DNA of 64,000 bases, from positions 108,713 to 172,712 of the forward strand of contig JBMHCR010000013.1 of NCBI GenBank assembly GCA_049889815.1, in the 5' to 3' direction. This DNA is from JBPOFY01 sp049889815. GTDB lineage: Bacteria > Verrucomicrobiota > Verrucomicrobiia > Opitutales > Coraliomargaritaceae. Positions within the stretch are counted from its first letter, which is position 1. Every line of letters begins with the position of its first letter. Under the pieces are notes generated by a model. That model was not told the origin of the DNA. It saw only the letters and a program-made list of their open reading frames with translations, and ran no database searches. The translations under genes were made by a program, and so were the position numbers. Positions 40,626 to 50,000 of this stretch are shown in pieces.

Positions 40626-41945
40626 ATGTCAGAATTGCCCCAAGACATCATTCGAGTGAAACGCGACGGTGGTGAATTATCGAAGGCTCAGATAGAGCAG
40701 TTTGTGAGCGGTGTGGTGTCTGGTGAGTTTCGAGATTATCAGTCGAGTGCTTTGTTGATGGCGATTGTCCTGCGTGGGATGACTGCTCAGGAAACCGCGT
40801 GGCTAACTGACGCGATGATGCGTTCTGGGCATGTGGTTGAATTGCCCGAGATATCGCGTCCAAAAGTGGATAAGCATTCGACGGGTGGAGTGGGCGATAA
40901 GGTCTCTTTGATTTTGGTACCACTCGCTGCGGCTTGCGGACTATGTGTGCCGATGATGAGTGGGCGCGGGCTTGGTCATACGGGTGGCACCTTGGACAAG
41001 CTGGAGGCAATTCCTGGCTTTTCGGTGGCTTTGGATGACGCTGCCTATCGTACCCAACTTGCGAAGATTCATCAGGCGATGATTGGTCAATCGGCAAACA
41101 TGGTGCCTGCAGATCGTAAACTCTACTCTTTGAGAGATGTTACTTCGACGGTCGAAAGTGTACCTTTGATATGTGCGAGTATCCTTAGCAAAAAACATGC
41201 AGAGGGAATCGACGCGCTTGTGTTGGATGTCAAGTGTGGGAAGGGTGCTTTCATGAAAACGGAGGCGGAGGCGCGCGAGCTCGCGGAGTCACTTGTGCGA
41301 ATTAGCACAACCATGGGTAAGCCGACTATCGCTGTATTGAGCCGCATGGACGAGCCACTCGGTTGTTATGTTGGCAATGCTTTGGAGGTGAAGGAGTCGA
41401 TTGAGTGCTTACGCGGGGACGGCTCCGAAGATTTAATGGAAGTCACGCTGGCCCTCACATCTGAGATGTTGGTTCTGGGGGGTATTTGTTCGAGTCGAGA
41501 TGAGTCCGTACAGAAGCTGCAGGCAGCAATAGACGATGGCTCTGCGCTCGAGGCGTTTAAGCAACTCGTTGAAGCACAGGGTGGCGATCCTCGAGTAGTC
41601 GATGATCCATCGATCCTTCCGAGTGCACCGCATTCCTTCGATATGGTTTATACTTCGGATTCGACTGCTTACGTGGCGTCGATCGACGCGCTGCGTGTTG
41701 GGGAAGCGGCTCGTCTATTGGGAGCTGGGCGTGTGCATGCCGACGATGTTGTAGATTTGGCAGTTGGGATTCAGCTGATGAAGAAGATCGGCGATGCGGT
41801 AGTGCAGGGCGATTGCTTGTGTCGCTTGTATTACAATGAGCCGGACTCGCTTAAAAAGGCGCTTGAACGTACGCAGGCTGCTTGGGAGTTTTCACCCGAG
41901 CTCGTCGTTAAGCCCTCGATGCTTATGGACCGGATCGGTGGCTAA
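40626..41945 (+). CDS. deoA: Thymidine/pyrimidine-nucleoside phosphorylase
   Basis: Phosphorolysis of thymidine or uridine/deoxyuridine to base and (deoxy)ribose-1-phosphate, 439 residues from the ATG at 40626 (17 extra codons upstream are unrelated to the family). Signature: VDKHSTGGVGDKVSLILVP and MMSGRGLGHTGGTLDKLEA, then the substrate region SANMVPADRKLYSLRDVTSTV and LDVKCGKGAFM. The choice between DeoA and a broader Pdp cannot be made by eye. First gene of a salvage group with purine nucleoside phosphorylase and upp. Confidence 0.92.
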   Translation: MSELPQDIIRVKRDGGELSKAQIEQFVSGVVSGEFRDYQSSALLMAIVLRGMTAQETAWLTDAMMRSGHVVELPEISRPKVDKHSTGGVGDKVSLILVPLAAACGLCVPMMSGRGLGHTGGTLDKLEAIPGFSVALDDAAYRTQLAKIHQAMIGQSANMVPADRKLYSLRDVTSTVESVPLICASILSKKHAEGIDALVLDVKCGKGAFMKTEAEARELAESLVRISTTMGKPTIAVLSRMDEPLGCYVGNALEVKESIECLRGDGSEDLMEVTLALTSEMLVLGGICSSRDESVQKLQAAIDDGSALEAFKQLVEAQGGDPRVVDDPSILPSAPHSFDMVYTSDSTAYVASIDALRVGEAARLLGAGRVHADDVVDLAVGIQLMKKIGDAVVQGDCLCRLYYNEPDSLKKALERTQAAWEFSPELVVKPSMLMDRIGG

Positions 41946-42125
41946 TGGCGGGCGGTGCTCTCGTGCCGGCGTTCTTGCGTTGGTCTAGGAAAACGAAATT
42001 GTACGTTCGTCTAGTGTTAATGAGGATTCTGCGACAGCACAGGAGCGCTGTCCTCCACCTTAAATGACTGTCTACTTTTCTAATTTGCACGTTGAAGATC
42101 CGGGTGGTATCTCCAAGCTGTCGCT

Positions 42126-42923
42126 ATGCAGGACCCGCAAAATCCCTCTGTACTCGCTGAATTTGCTCCCGAAGTTGGATTGATTTTGGGTTCTGGTCTT
42201 GGTTTTTTCGCGGATGACCGAATTGAGGTTGTGGGACGGCTGCCCTACGAAGCAATTCAGGGCTTTCCGGTTTCCACCGTGCCGGGGCATGCCGGCCAAT
42301 TCGTTTACGGAAACCTCAACGGCAAACGTGTGATCTGTATGCAGGGGCGCTTTCACTTTTATGAAGGCTATGCTATGCAGCAGTTGACGATGCCGATTCG
42401 TTTGATGGCGAAGATTGGTGTGCAGACTCTATTCGTGACTAATGCGGCTGGCGGAATTAATCGTGATTACAAGCCCGGCGATTTCATGCTGATCAGCGAC
42501 CATATCAATTTCCTCGGCACCAATCCATTGATTGGCGACACCACGACCGAAGGTGTGCGTTTCCCGGATATGTCGGAGGTTTACGATGGTGAGCTGCGTG
42601 CGGGTATACGTGCGCTGGCAAAAGAGAAGGAGCTGGATTTAAAAGAAGGCATCTATCTTGCGACAACGGGCCCCAGTTTTGAAACGCCTGCTGAAATCCG
42701 CGCATTTGCCGCTCTGGGTGCAGATGCTGTCGGTATGTCCACCGTGCCTGAAGCGATCGTTGCACGGAAGCTCGGTATTAAAGTTATTGGCATCTCCTGT
42801 ATCACTAATGAAGCTGCCGGCATTTCACCCAATCCGTTGACTCATGAAGAGGTGTCCGAAACTGCTGACCGCGTGCGTCCTCAATTCGCCGAGCTTCTAG
42901 CCGGCGCGGTTTCACTGGCATAG
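42126..42923 (+). CDS. Purine nucleoside phosphorylase (PNP, trimeric type)
   Basis: Phosphorolysis of inosine or guanosine to free base and ribose-1-phosphate, 265 residues. The family pattern is EVGLILGSGLGFFADD at the N-terminus, VSTVPGHAGQFVYG (phosphate His), GRFHFYEGY, LFVTNAAGGINRDY (base site), and VGMSTVPEAIVARKLGIKVIGISCITN near the end. This is the low-molecular-mass class (PunA/DeoD-unlike). It is followed 28 bases later by upp. A GACAGC...GCTGTC hairpin lies about 70 bases upstream. Confidence 0.93.
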   Translation: MQDPQNPSVLAEFAPEVGLILGSGLGFFADDRIEVVGRLPYEAIQGFPVSTVPGHAGQFVYGNLNGKRVICMQGRFHFYEGYAMQQLTMPIRLMAKIGVQTLFVTNAAGGINRDYKPGDFMLISDHINFLGTNPLIGDTTTEGVRFPDMSEVYDGELRAGIRALAKEKELDLKEGIYLATTGPSFETPAEIRAFAALGADAVGMSTVPEAIVARKLGIKVIGISCITNEAAGISPNPLTHEEVSETADRVRPQFAELLAGAVSLA

Positions 42924-42951
42924 TAACAATTTACCAACCAACACTACAGAT

Positions 42952-43572
42952 ATGGCTATTGAGCTTTCCAGTCATCCACTTGTTCAGCATTATTTAACCA
43001 TTCTGCGTGACACAGGAACAACGGTTGATGTATTTCGCCGTGCTAGTTCGGGCATTACTGGGGTTTTAATCATAGAGGCTGCTAAGCAGCTCCAGTTGGA
43101 TACGATCACTGTGCAGACGCCACTGGAGGAAACTCCAGGTGCGGAGATTAGTGGCGGCGTGGTCTTTGTGCCCATTCTTCGCGCCGGTCTTGGGATGTTG
43201 GATGCGTCGATGGCAGCGATCCCTGGGTCCAGTGTTGGTTATATTGGTTTGGAGCGTGATGAGGAAACCGCTGAAGCGAGTTGTTATTATTCCAAAATAC
43301 CGGACCTCCCAGCCGCACAAATTGTCTATGTGATCGATCCGATGTTGGCGACAGGAGGCTCAGCGATTCAAGCCATTGATGTGGTTAAGTCTCAAGGAGC
43401 CAGGCGGGTATCCATGGTCAGTATAATTGCCGCACCAGAGGGCGTTGCAGCACTGGGGGAAGCACATCCTGATGTTTCTGTTGTGACGGGCGTGATTGAT
43501 CGTGAGCTTGACGAGAACAAGTACATTCGACCCGGACTTGGAGATTTCGGGGATCGTTTGTTCAGAACCTGA
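42952..43572 (+). CDS. upp: Uracil phosphoribosyltransferase
   Basis: Makes UMP from uracil and PRPP, 206 residues. Features: HPLVQHYLTILRDTGTT at the N-terminus, VPILRAGLGMLDASMAAIP, the PRPP-binding motif VYVIDPMLATGGSAIQAID, and IDRELDENKYIRPGLGDFGDR at the end, as in typical UPRT. Uracil can come from the upstream nucleoside phosphorylase, so this completes a short pyrimidine salvage path. No Shine-Dalgarno; the leader is ACCAACCAACAC-rich. Confidence 0.95.
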   Translation: MAIELSSHPLVQHYLTILRDTGTTVDVFRRASSGITGVLIIEAAKQLQLDTITVQTPLEETPGAEISGGVVFVPILRAGLGMLDASMAAIPGSSVGYIGLERDEETAEASCYYSKIPDLPAAQIVYVIDPMLATGGSAIQAIDVVKSQGARRVSMVSIIAAPEGVAALGEAHPDVSVVTGVIDRELDENKYIRPGLGDFGDRLFRT

Positions 43573-43672
43573 GTTTGATTGATCGAACCTTCAAGTAATT
43601 GCTGGCGTGAGTCGAGATGTAGAATTCATTTTCGGGCGTGCATTCTTACGATTTTGGAATTTACTAGGCCAT

Positions 43673-44113
43673 ATGGACGAAATTTTAAAGACTATCCCGC
43701 ACCGGCCGCCGTTTCTGTTTGTCGATGAAATCGTCGAACTCCGTGAAGATGGAGTGACTTGCAAACGCACTATTCGCGCTGAAGAGCCTCAGTTTGAGGG
43801 TCATTATCCCGATAATCCGATCATGCCAGGTGTATTGCTTTCTGAAGCCTGTTTTCAGGCGGCCGCGATTTATCTGGGGAAACAGATCGAGAAAGAGGGT
43901 AAGTCACTGAATGACGTAACTCCAGTGCTTTCGCGTATTTCCGATGCTCGTTTCAAGCAGATGGTGGTTCCCGGTGACGAGATCACCATTGAAGTGACCA
44001 TGGATGAGCAGGTCAGTCGCTTTTATTTTATGAAGGGAAAAATCCTTAAGGGTGGTAAGCCGGCAATGACCATTGGCTTCGCCTTGGCGATGGTTGAAGG
44101 AGAGGGGAAGTAG
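43673..44113 (+). CDS. fabZ: (3R)-hydroxyacyl-ACP dehydratase FabZ
   Basis: Dehydrates beta-hydroxyacyl-ACP in fatty acid synthesis, 146 residues from the ATG at 43673. Another 22 codons upstream are open but lack family character. Signature: ILKTIPHRPPFLFVDEIVEL, then the catalytic His in GHYPDNPIMPGVLLSEACFQAA with the catalytic Glu in SEACFQ. The fabI start overlaps its stop by one base. Together they form the dehydration and reduction steps of chain elongation. Confidence 0.93.
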   Translation: MDEILKTIPHRPPFLFVDEIVELREDGVTCKRTIRAEEPQFEGHYPDNPIMPGVLLSEACFQAAAIYLGKQIEKEGKSLNDVTPVLSRISDARFKQMVVPGDEITIEVTMDEQVSRFYFMKGKILKGGKPAMTIGFALAMVEGEGK

Positions 44114-44922
44114 TGAGTTTTTTAGATCTATCTGGTAAGCGTTTCCTCATGATGGGGGTGGCCAATCGTAAGAGTGTGGCCTGGGCGATCACCAAGCAGC
44201 TTGAAGCTGAGGGTGCCGAAGTGATTCACAGTGTACGCTCCAAAGCACGTTTGGAGAGCCTTCAGAAGCTCCTCGATGGTCGTAAGACTTACCTCTGTGA
44301 TGTCGAGTTTCCGGAGCAGATCGCAGCACTGGCAGAGCAGGTTTCGGCGGATTATGAAAAGCTGGACGGTATCGTTCACTCGATTGCATTCGCAAACTAC
44401 TCGGAGGGCTTCAAGCCGTTTCATGAGACGGTGCGTAAGGACTTTCTGCAAGCGACCTCGATTTCGGCGTTTTCTTTGGTTGAGGTCGCCAATGCGTTTA
44501 AGCCCCACATGAACGAAGATGCTTCGGTGGTTTCGATCGGTATTTCTTCGACGGATGTCACCGCCGAGAACTACGGCTACATGGCGCCGATCAAGGCGGC
44601 TTTGGAGACTTGTTCGTACAATCTGGCTAAGTCCTTTGGCTCGGATACGCGGGTGCGATTCAATACCGTAAATGCAGGACCGCTGAAGACGAGTGCATCT
44701 GCAGGCATCCCGGGCTATCTGGAAAGCTATCTCTATGCCGAGAAGCTGACCTTCCGCAAGCAGAACCTGACCACCATGGAAGTCGCTAACACTGCAGTCT
44801 TCCTCCTCAGCTCTGCATCCAGCGGAATCAACGGCCAAGGCATTGTGGTCAACGCGGGAATGGATCGTAATTACTTCGACAAGGAAGTCGTTAGCCTGGC
44901 AATGCGTCCTGAGAAAAAGTAG
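44113..44922 (+). CDS. fabI: Enoyl-ACP reductase FabI
   Basis: NAD(P)H-dependent reduction of enoyl-ACP, 269 residues, starting at GTG that overlaps the fabZ stop by one base. It has the divergent SDR motif of FabI: RFLMMGVANRKSVAWAITKQ (GxxxxxSxxxA), DGIVHSIAFANY, the active-site pair Tyr-x6-Lys in NYGYMAPIKAALE, and the C-terminal GINGQGIVVNAGMDRNY. The Tyr-x6-Lys form fits FabI, and the triclosan target class. All residues needed are present. Confidence 0.94.
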   Translation: MSFLDLSGKRFLMMGVANRKSVAWAITKQLEAEGAEVIHSVRSKARLESLQKLLDGRKTYLCDVEFPEQIAALAEQVSADYEKLDGIVHSIAFANYSEGFKPFHETVRKDFLQATSISAFSLVEVANAFKPHMNEDASVVSIGISSTDVTAENYGYMAPIKAALETCSYNLAKSFGSDTRVRFNTVNAGPLKTSASAGIPGYLESYLYAEKLTFRKQNLTTMEVANTAVFLLSSASSGINGQGIVVNAGMDRNYFDKEVVSLAMRPEKK

Positions 44923-44928
44923 GCTGGC

Positions 44929-45507
44929 TCAGTTTGGATTCGCAGTGCTTAGGTCGTCGTCGGTCCAGAGCTGCTTGTCTGGACCTGCTGAACGGATCTC
45001 AATTTGGTCGCTGGATATTGGGTGAAAAAAATACGGGGTGCTCCAACTGTCAACGAGCTGATTGTCGATGAGCGCTTTGTTCGTGGTATCGATAAATACG
45101 ATACGCATCGGATTTTTCCCCATTAGTTGCTCGGTAAATTCAAAGTTCTCTACGCCAACGGGGTTTTCCTTATATGCGTAGCGATAGTGAGCGAGTAGGT
45201 CATCGATGAGTGTGAGTGCATCGGCTGGGTCGATTACTGCGGAGAGTTTTTCGCTAGTCTCTATTGCCGGAAGATAGCGCACACTACCATCGGCTAAGCG
45301 GTCTAAGCGTGGATCTTCTGCGATTGGCTGAGATGTTGGCGAACTGTTTCCCTCTTGTGTGCTGGTGTCAGGACTATCCTCGCGCTGCTCCCCTGTGATT
45401 GCTGTTTGTCTCTGTGGAGATGATTCGTCTGATCGTAGGTAGATGAAGATGAAGCTCAGGTAGGCAGAGATGGCAATCATCCCTGCGATGATGAAACGCT
45501 TTCTCAT
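44929..45507 (-). CDS. Membrane-anchored hypothetical protein with pseudopilin-like C-terminus
   Basis: A 192-residue protein with one N-terminal helix (FIIAGMIAISAYLSFIFIYL), a Ser/Thr/Gln-rich linker (TGEQREDSPDTSTQEG), then a compact domain ending NQLVDSWSTPYFFHPISSDQ, then IEIRSAGPDKQLWTDDDL. The D-x-W-G/S-x-P-Y and SAGPDK...TDDD patterns recall the C-termini of GspG-like type II pseudopilins, though the long hydrophobic N-terminal helix lacks a typical prepilin cleavage site. It overlaps the DUF1501 gene start by four bases, so it is translated with it. Function unknown; perhaps a helper for the DUF1501/DUF1800 pair. Confidence 0.65.
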   Translation of the reverse strand: MRKRFIIAGMIAISAYLSFIFIYLRSDESSPQRQTAITGEQREDSPDTSTQEGNSSPTSQPIAEDPRLDRLADGSVRYLPAIETSEKLSAVIDPADALTLIDDLLAHYRYAYKENPVGVENFEFTEQLMGKNPMRIVFIDTTNKALIDNQLVDSWSTPYFFHPISSDQIEIRSAGPDKQLWTDDDLSTANPN

Positions 45508-47051
45508 CCAAACAGTTTCAGATTCGCATCAGCAGCAAAGGGATCTTGGAAGCGATACAGATTTGGAAAAATAGTCTGCATCTCGCTGCTTCCTTGTGGT
45601 ACACCAAACCAGTTTGCGAGGACGGCGGCAAACTGATCGACTGAAGTCGTTGGTATCCATCTTCCACGAGAGCCCTTGGGGACATCGTCACTACCACCTA
45701 CGGAGAGTTCTGGATATGCTCCGTAGAATTTACCGCCATCTACCGCGCCCCCGAAGACAAAGCTGTGTGAGCCCCATGCATGATCGGTTCCTGCAGCGTT
45801 GATGTCAGTGCCGTTTGGCGTCCAGGTGCGATTAAAGTCTGAAGCTTGGAAGGTAGTGACTTTGTCGTAGCTGAAGTCAGGGTCGTCTTCGCTTGCGTCG
45901 AGCGCTTTCATGCCGGCATTAAAGGCACCGATCGCTCGGTCGAGCTGGTCCAGTAAGCCCGGGAGCGTGCCATTGATGCCCGCGTGGGTATCGAATCCGC
46001 CGAGGTCGACAAAAAAGATTTGGCGAGTATTGCCGAGGCATTCACGACCGCCGATCAAGCGGGCGATGGCCTTGAGTTCATTAGCTAGATTACCAACTGC
46101 TCCATAGCTATCCCAGATCGGATCAAAATCCACCGCGCTCGCTTCGATGGCTTCTCCAATTATGGCTTCATTTGCGCGTGCGCTGCGGACTACTTGGCTG
46201 TAGCTTTCCTCGATAATGTGTGCATGGCTGTACTGCATGACTCGTTCGAGTGCCTTCAGGCGCTGTCCATGAGAGATGGTTCTATAAGAACCGTCTGGGC
46301 TTAGTGCGTTGCGGTAGTTGTTGCCAAAACCGGCGAGACTAATTGCTCCTGAGGTGGTGACGGAGTATTGATTTATCGCGGTCGAACCATTCATAAACTG
46401 ATTCGTCCCTGCGGCAGTGATCATCATCGATGTTTGACCATTCAGATTCCAGGTGTCGTTGTAAAGCTCCGCCACCCGAGCACCCCAACCTGAGGTGTAT
46501 GGCTTGTCAGAAATTGAGGACATCCACTGTGTAACTTGGTCTGAATGAGAGAAAAGCTGTTTGGGTAGGCTGCTGGTGCTGTAAATGTTTTTATCGGTTG
46601 GCTCCGAAAGTGTTCCAACATTGGTTACGAAGCCAGCTTCGTTATCTGCATACATTGCTGCCAAGTTGACTAAGCTCGGATGCATTCCGAAGGCTTCGCC
46701 ACCAGGAACTGTGATCGGTATGGTCTCGTTAGCTCCACTTGGATTGTAGGTAGGGTGCGCGACACCATTCGCTATAGCGACTGCACCACGGTCGAGCGCA
46801 TAGGCATCAGCTTGTGAGTTGCCACTGATAGGAATGAGGACGTTGTTCATGTCGCATCCCCCTCGAAGGAAGATACATACCAAAGCTTTGTAGTCCGAAC
46901 CGACGACTGCGGGACCGGTCGCACTCGCCGAAGCTGAGTTAATGAGTGAAAGCTGTGCGATAGTATTTACAAGTGGTCCGATAGTCATCGCCCCGCAGGT
47001 GCCAGCGCGTAAAAATTGTCGACGGGAAATCTTGTTTAACTCTTTTGGCAT
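45504..47051 (-). CDS. DUF1501 family protein, Tat-exported
   Basis: A 515-residue protein with a twin-arginine signal (NKISRRQFLRAGTCGAM). The DUF1501 fold, related to the alkaline-phosphatase/sulfatase superfamily, starts with YKALVCIFLRGGCDMNNVLIPI. It includes FFVDLGGFDTHAGIN, VTTFQASDFNRTWTPNGTDI and the DHAWGSHSFVFGGAVDGG metal-site-like segment. DUF1501 proteins are almost always encoded with DUF1800, as here (four-base gap). Biological role unknown. Export to the periplasm or surface is predicted. Confidence 0.9.
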   Translation of the reverse strand: MPKELNKISRRQFLRAGTCGAMTIGPLVNTIAQLSLINSASASATGPAVVGSDYKALVCIFLRGGCDMNNVLIPISGNSQADAYALDRGAVAIANGVAHPTYNPSGANETIPITVPGGEAFGMHPSLVNLAAMYADNEAGFVTNVGTLSEPTDKNIYSTSSLPKQLFSHSDQVTQWMSSISDKPYTSGWGARVAELYNDTWNLNGQTSMMITAAGTNQFMNGSTAINQYSVTTSGAISLAGFGNNYRNALSPDGSYRTISHGQRLKALERVMQYSHAHIIEESYSQVVRSARANEAIIGEAIEASAVDFDPIWDSYGAVGNLANELKAIARLIGGRECLGNTRQIFFVDLGGFDTHAGINGTLPGLLDQLDRAIGAFNAGMKALDASEDDPDFSYDKVTTFQASDFNRTWTPNGTDINAAGTDHAWGSHSFVFGGAVDGGKFYGAYPELSVGGSDDVPKGSRGRWIPTTSVDQFAAVLANWFGVPQGSSEMQTIFPNLYRFQDPFAADANLKLFG

Positions 47052-47055
47052 AGCT

Positions 47056-50000
47056 CTATTTCTTTACTTGGTATTCAGGCGAGACGCTCAACAGGAAGAG
47101 TAGGTCTTGGAGTTTATTACGGCGAGTTTGAGCATCCCTTATTCCATCAAATGGGTTACCATAAGTGCCATGAACTGAGTCGATGATTAGCTCACGTGGG
47201 TTCTTTAGCAGATCGTCAATGCCTGGACTGTGGGGATCGTCGTCATCTGTGGGGTCATAGGGGTAGCGCATCTTGAAAAGACCGTTGGTTAGGCGCAGAT
47301 CGAGTGCGTCTAGGAGAGCTTCGTCCGCGATAGACTCACTGGTGCGTCCATGAATGTCTGCGCTGTTATTTGGTGCGGTCACTGGGTAAAAACTGTCTGC
47401 CATTTTTTGAAGTGGTAACCTCGTGTCACTGTTTTTACTCGCACCTGTAGAATTAAAGAGTGCGTTATGAAGATCATTTGAACTGCCTAACTTAATTCCT
47501 CCAGATTGACCGTTAGGTGACCTAGTAATTTGTTCGAAGTAATTAATGTTCCGTATGATATCTGGCTCATTCGCTAGTTGCAATTCAGGTGCAACCATTC
47601 CCGTGTCACTCAGCGTACCGCCTGGACTAAAATCAGGTAAGTAGTAATTGAAGACTGTTTCTTGCTCGAAAGGGTTCATCTGAAGGCCCTCAGTCCCGCC
47701 AGTATAAAAGCTGTTGAACATGATTCTCACGTTTCGTTCAAAGTTGTCGAGTTGATGCTGGGGATAACCAAAGTTACTTATGTATAAATCAGGATCGGAG
47801 AAACTGCCCGGCGCTTCATCAAACGGCGCCTGTCCTTTCGGGTTTTTAAGTGGGATATAGGTGAATGCGTCGAATGCGCGCAGTAATTGAAAATAGGCTT
47901 CAAGGGGCGACTTCTTTAGGCCGAACTGGGTATCGCTGAGGTCGATTTTACGCGCCTCCGGATCGAGTAGGATTGCCTTGAGTGTTTGACCGAGGTCGCC
48001 TTCAGAATCCTTGAAGATGGTGGCTACTCGATGCAGATAATCAGTCGAGGGATTTGATGTAGTGAACCGTTGGATTAAGCGGCGGGAAATGAAAGCAGGG
48101 GTGCTGACGTGGCTGTTTACCATATCGTAGTCAGGCAGACCATCGCCTGGCACACCCGCGAGCCAGTCAATGGCATCTTCGATGTCGGCGATTCCTTGGG
48201 CGGTAAAGTCGGGTAATGCTGAGTTGTCGATTGTAGTTCCCGCGAACGTTTTCGCCCCCAGGCTGTGGTAATCGCCAAACATCTTCATGGGGTAGAGAAA
48301 CTGTCGACCCATCGGCCCTGCGATAAAGTTCTCGTTGAAGTTCTCATTATCGGCACTGTATGGCACTCCTCCCCAAGTATAATCACTCCTGTAGTCGCGT
48401 TTAAGGCTGAAGCTTTGGCCCGTCAGAATTTTGGCAAATTCTTGGATATCCGCATTGGTGTAGCTCGGTTCGGGTAAGCCATTCGGAGTCAAACGCAGCG
48501 TGCCATCTGGCCACATATTGAATAGGCCAATTGAGAAAAGCTGCATGTTTTCACGGGCAAGGTTCTCGTCGGGGTATGAGTCGAACAGCCCGTCGCCATC
48601 GAAATCGATGGCTTTTTGATTTTTTAGACTCGAGAGCCAAGCACCCATCAAGGGGCTCCAATTTACGTAGCCGAGAATATCACGGTAGTATCCAAACGCA
48701 TTTGCGTTCAATTGATCTTGATAATTCAGGTTTGCAAAGGGCTGGGTTCGAACTGTGTTGAGTGCTTTGCTGACCACGACGATCTGCTGAAGGGCGAATC
48801 CCATCTTCTGCCGTAACTGATCTTTAGCATTGATCATTACTTGATTAAATGTGGCTCGATTTAACGCTTGCTCACCGTTTCTGATGGTTCGGTTTACGCT
48901 AGTAGCAAGGTCATACTCACTGTAGTCTAGCGGGAATGCCTGATTTAAATACCACAGTTCAGAATTCGTATCATCGCGATTGATCGACGGCCAAGTGGTT
49001 GGCGCACTTGGAGTCGCGGTGATACCATCAGTGGGATTTTTCGTTGGATCAAAGACACCTGATATTTGCAGATACTGCATATAACTTGCCGTGAAATAAT
49101 CGAGTAAGTAGGTCTGACTCGTTTGAGTTGGATTCATCTGACGGTCGATCCAAGCCGCGAACGCTTCGTGACGATGATAGTCTGGATTTCTTATGCGTTC
49201 GAAGCTGATTTTGGTGAGAAGTCCTTCGACCGCTAAATCGGTAGCACCGAACGTTGCTTGGTTGAGAAAGCGCCGAACTTCGGCTTCAAGGAGTGCTCCT
49301 TCTAGCTGCGGATATTCTGCGCTTCCTGGAGTGGCTGCTGCTTCAGGTGCAGATGGTTCATCAATCGAGCCTTCAGATAGCCTAAGGAATGCCCATATCT
49401 CGCCGGCAGGATTGGCAATAGTATGAATGTTTAGGTAAAGTGGTGATTCACCATTTTGGCCGAAGAGTGAGTCGATGATTGCTTGTTTGGTCGGTATGGC
49501 ACCGCCGGTTGGCACAACGCCTGCAGATTCAGTCAAGTCCCATGGATAACCGTCGCCTGTATTGACTCCAACTGGAATAGGGTCGCCTGCAAGCACTTGA
49601 ATTGGGTAGTATTCCAGCTGCCCATTGAAGGGGTCTGAGCCTGGCGCGGGGCCCGATTCGCCACCGGGTGTGTTGGTAATTGCGTAAACGATGTCTCCCG
49701 GGCCATTGCTCGCGGATGACTTGTGGACGTGCGCGTCCTGCTGAGCGGATGTCAGATTAGAAAACTGATTCCAGAACCGAATCTCAGTTCGCGGACCATT
49801 GATTGTAGCGGTGACTGATCCAGTGCCATTCACAAATCCAGCGGCGCGCCCGTCTTTACTAAAACTGCCTGTAAAGATCGTTTCATTGTCCGGACTATCA
49901 GGAAGGTCAAAAAGTTGAATAGAAGCGCCATTCATCAAGCGCGAGGCGGTGTAAGAGCCATCTGCCGAGTCGGCTATGCGGATGTTCAAGGTCTCTGGAT

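Noticed and set aside
44128..44838. A 236-codon open frame antisense to fabI
   Set aside because: It lies wholly on the other strand of fabI, is composed of Arg/Cys/His-rich sequence and has no family character; the sense gene is certain.
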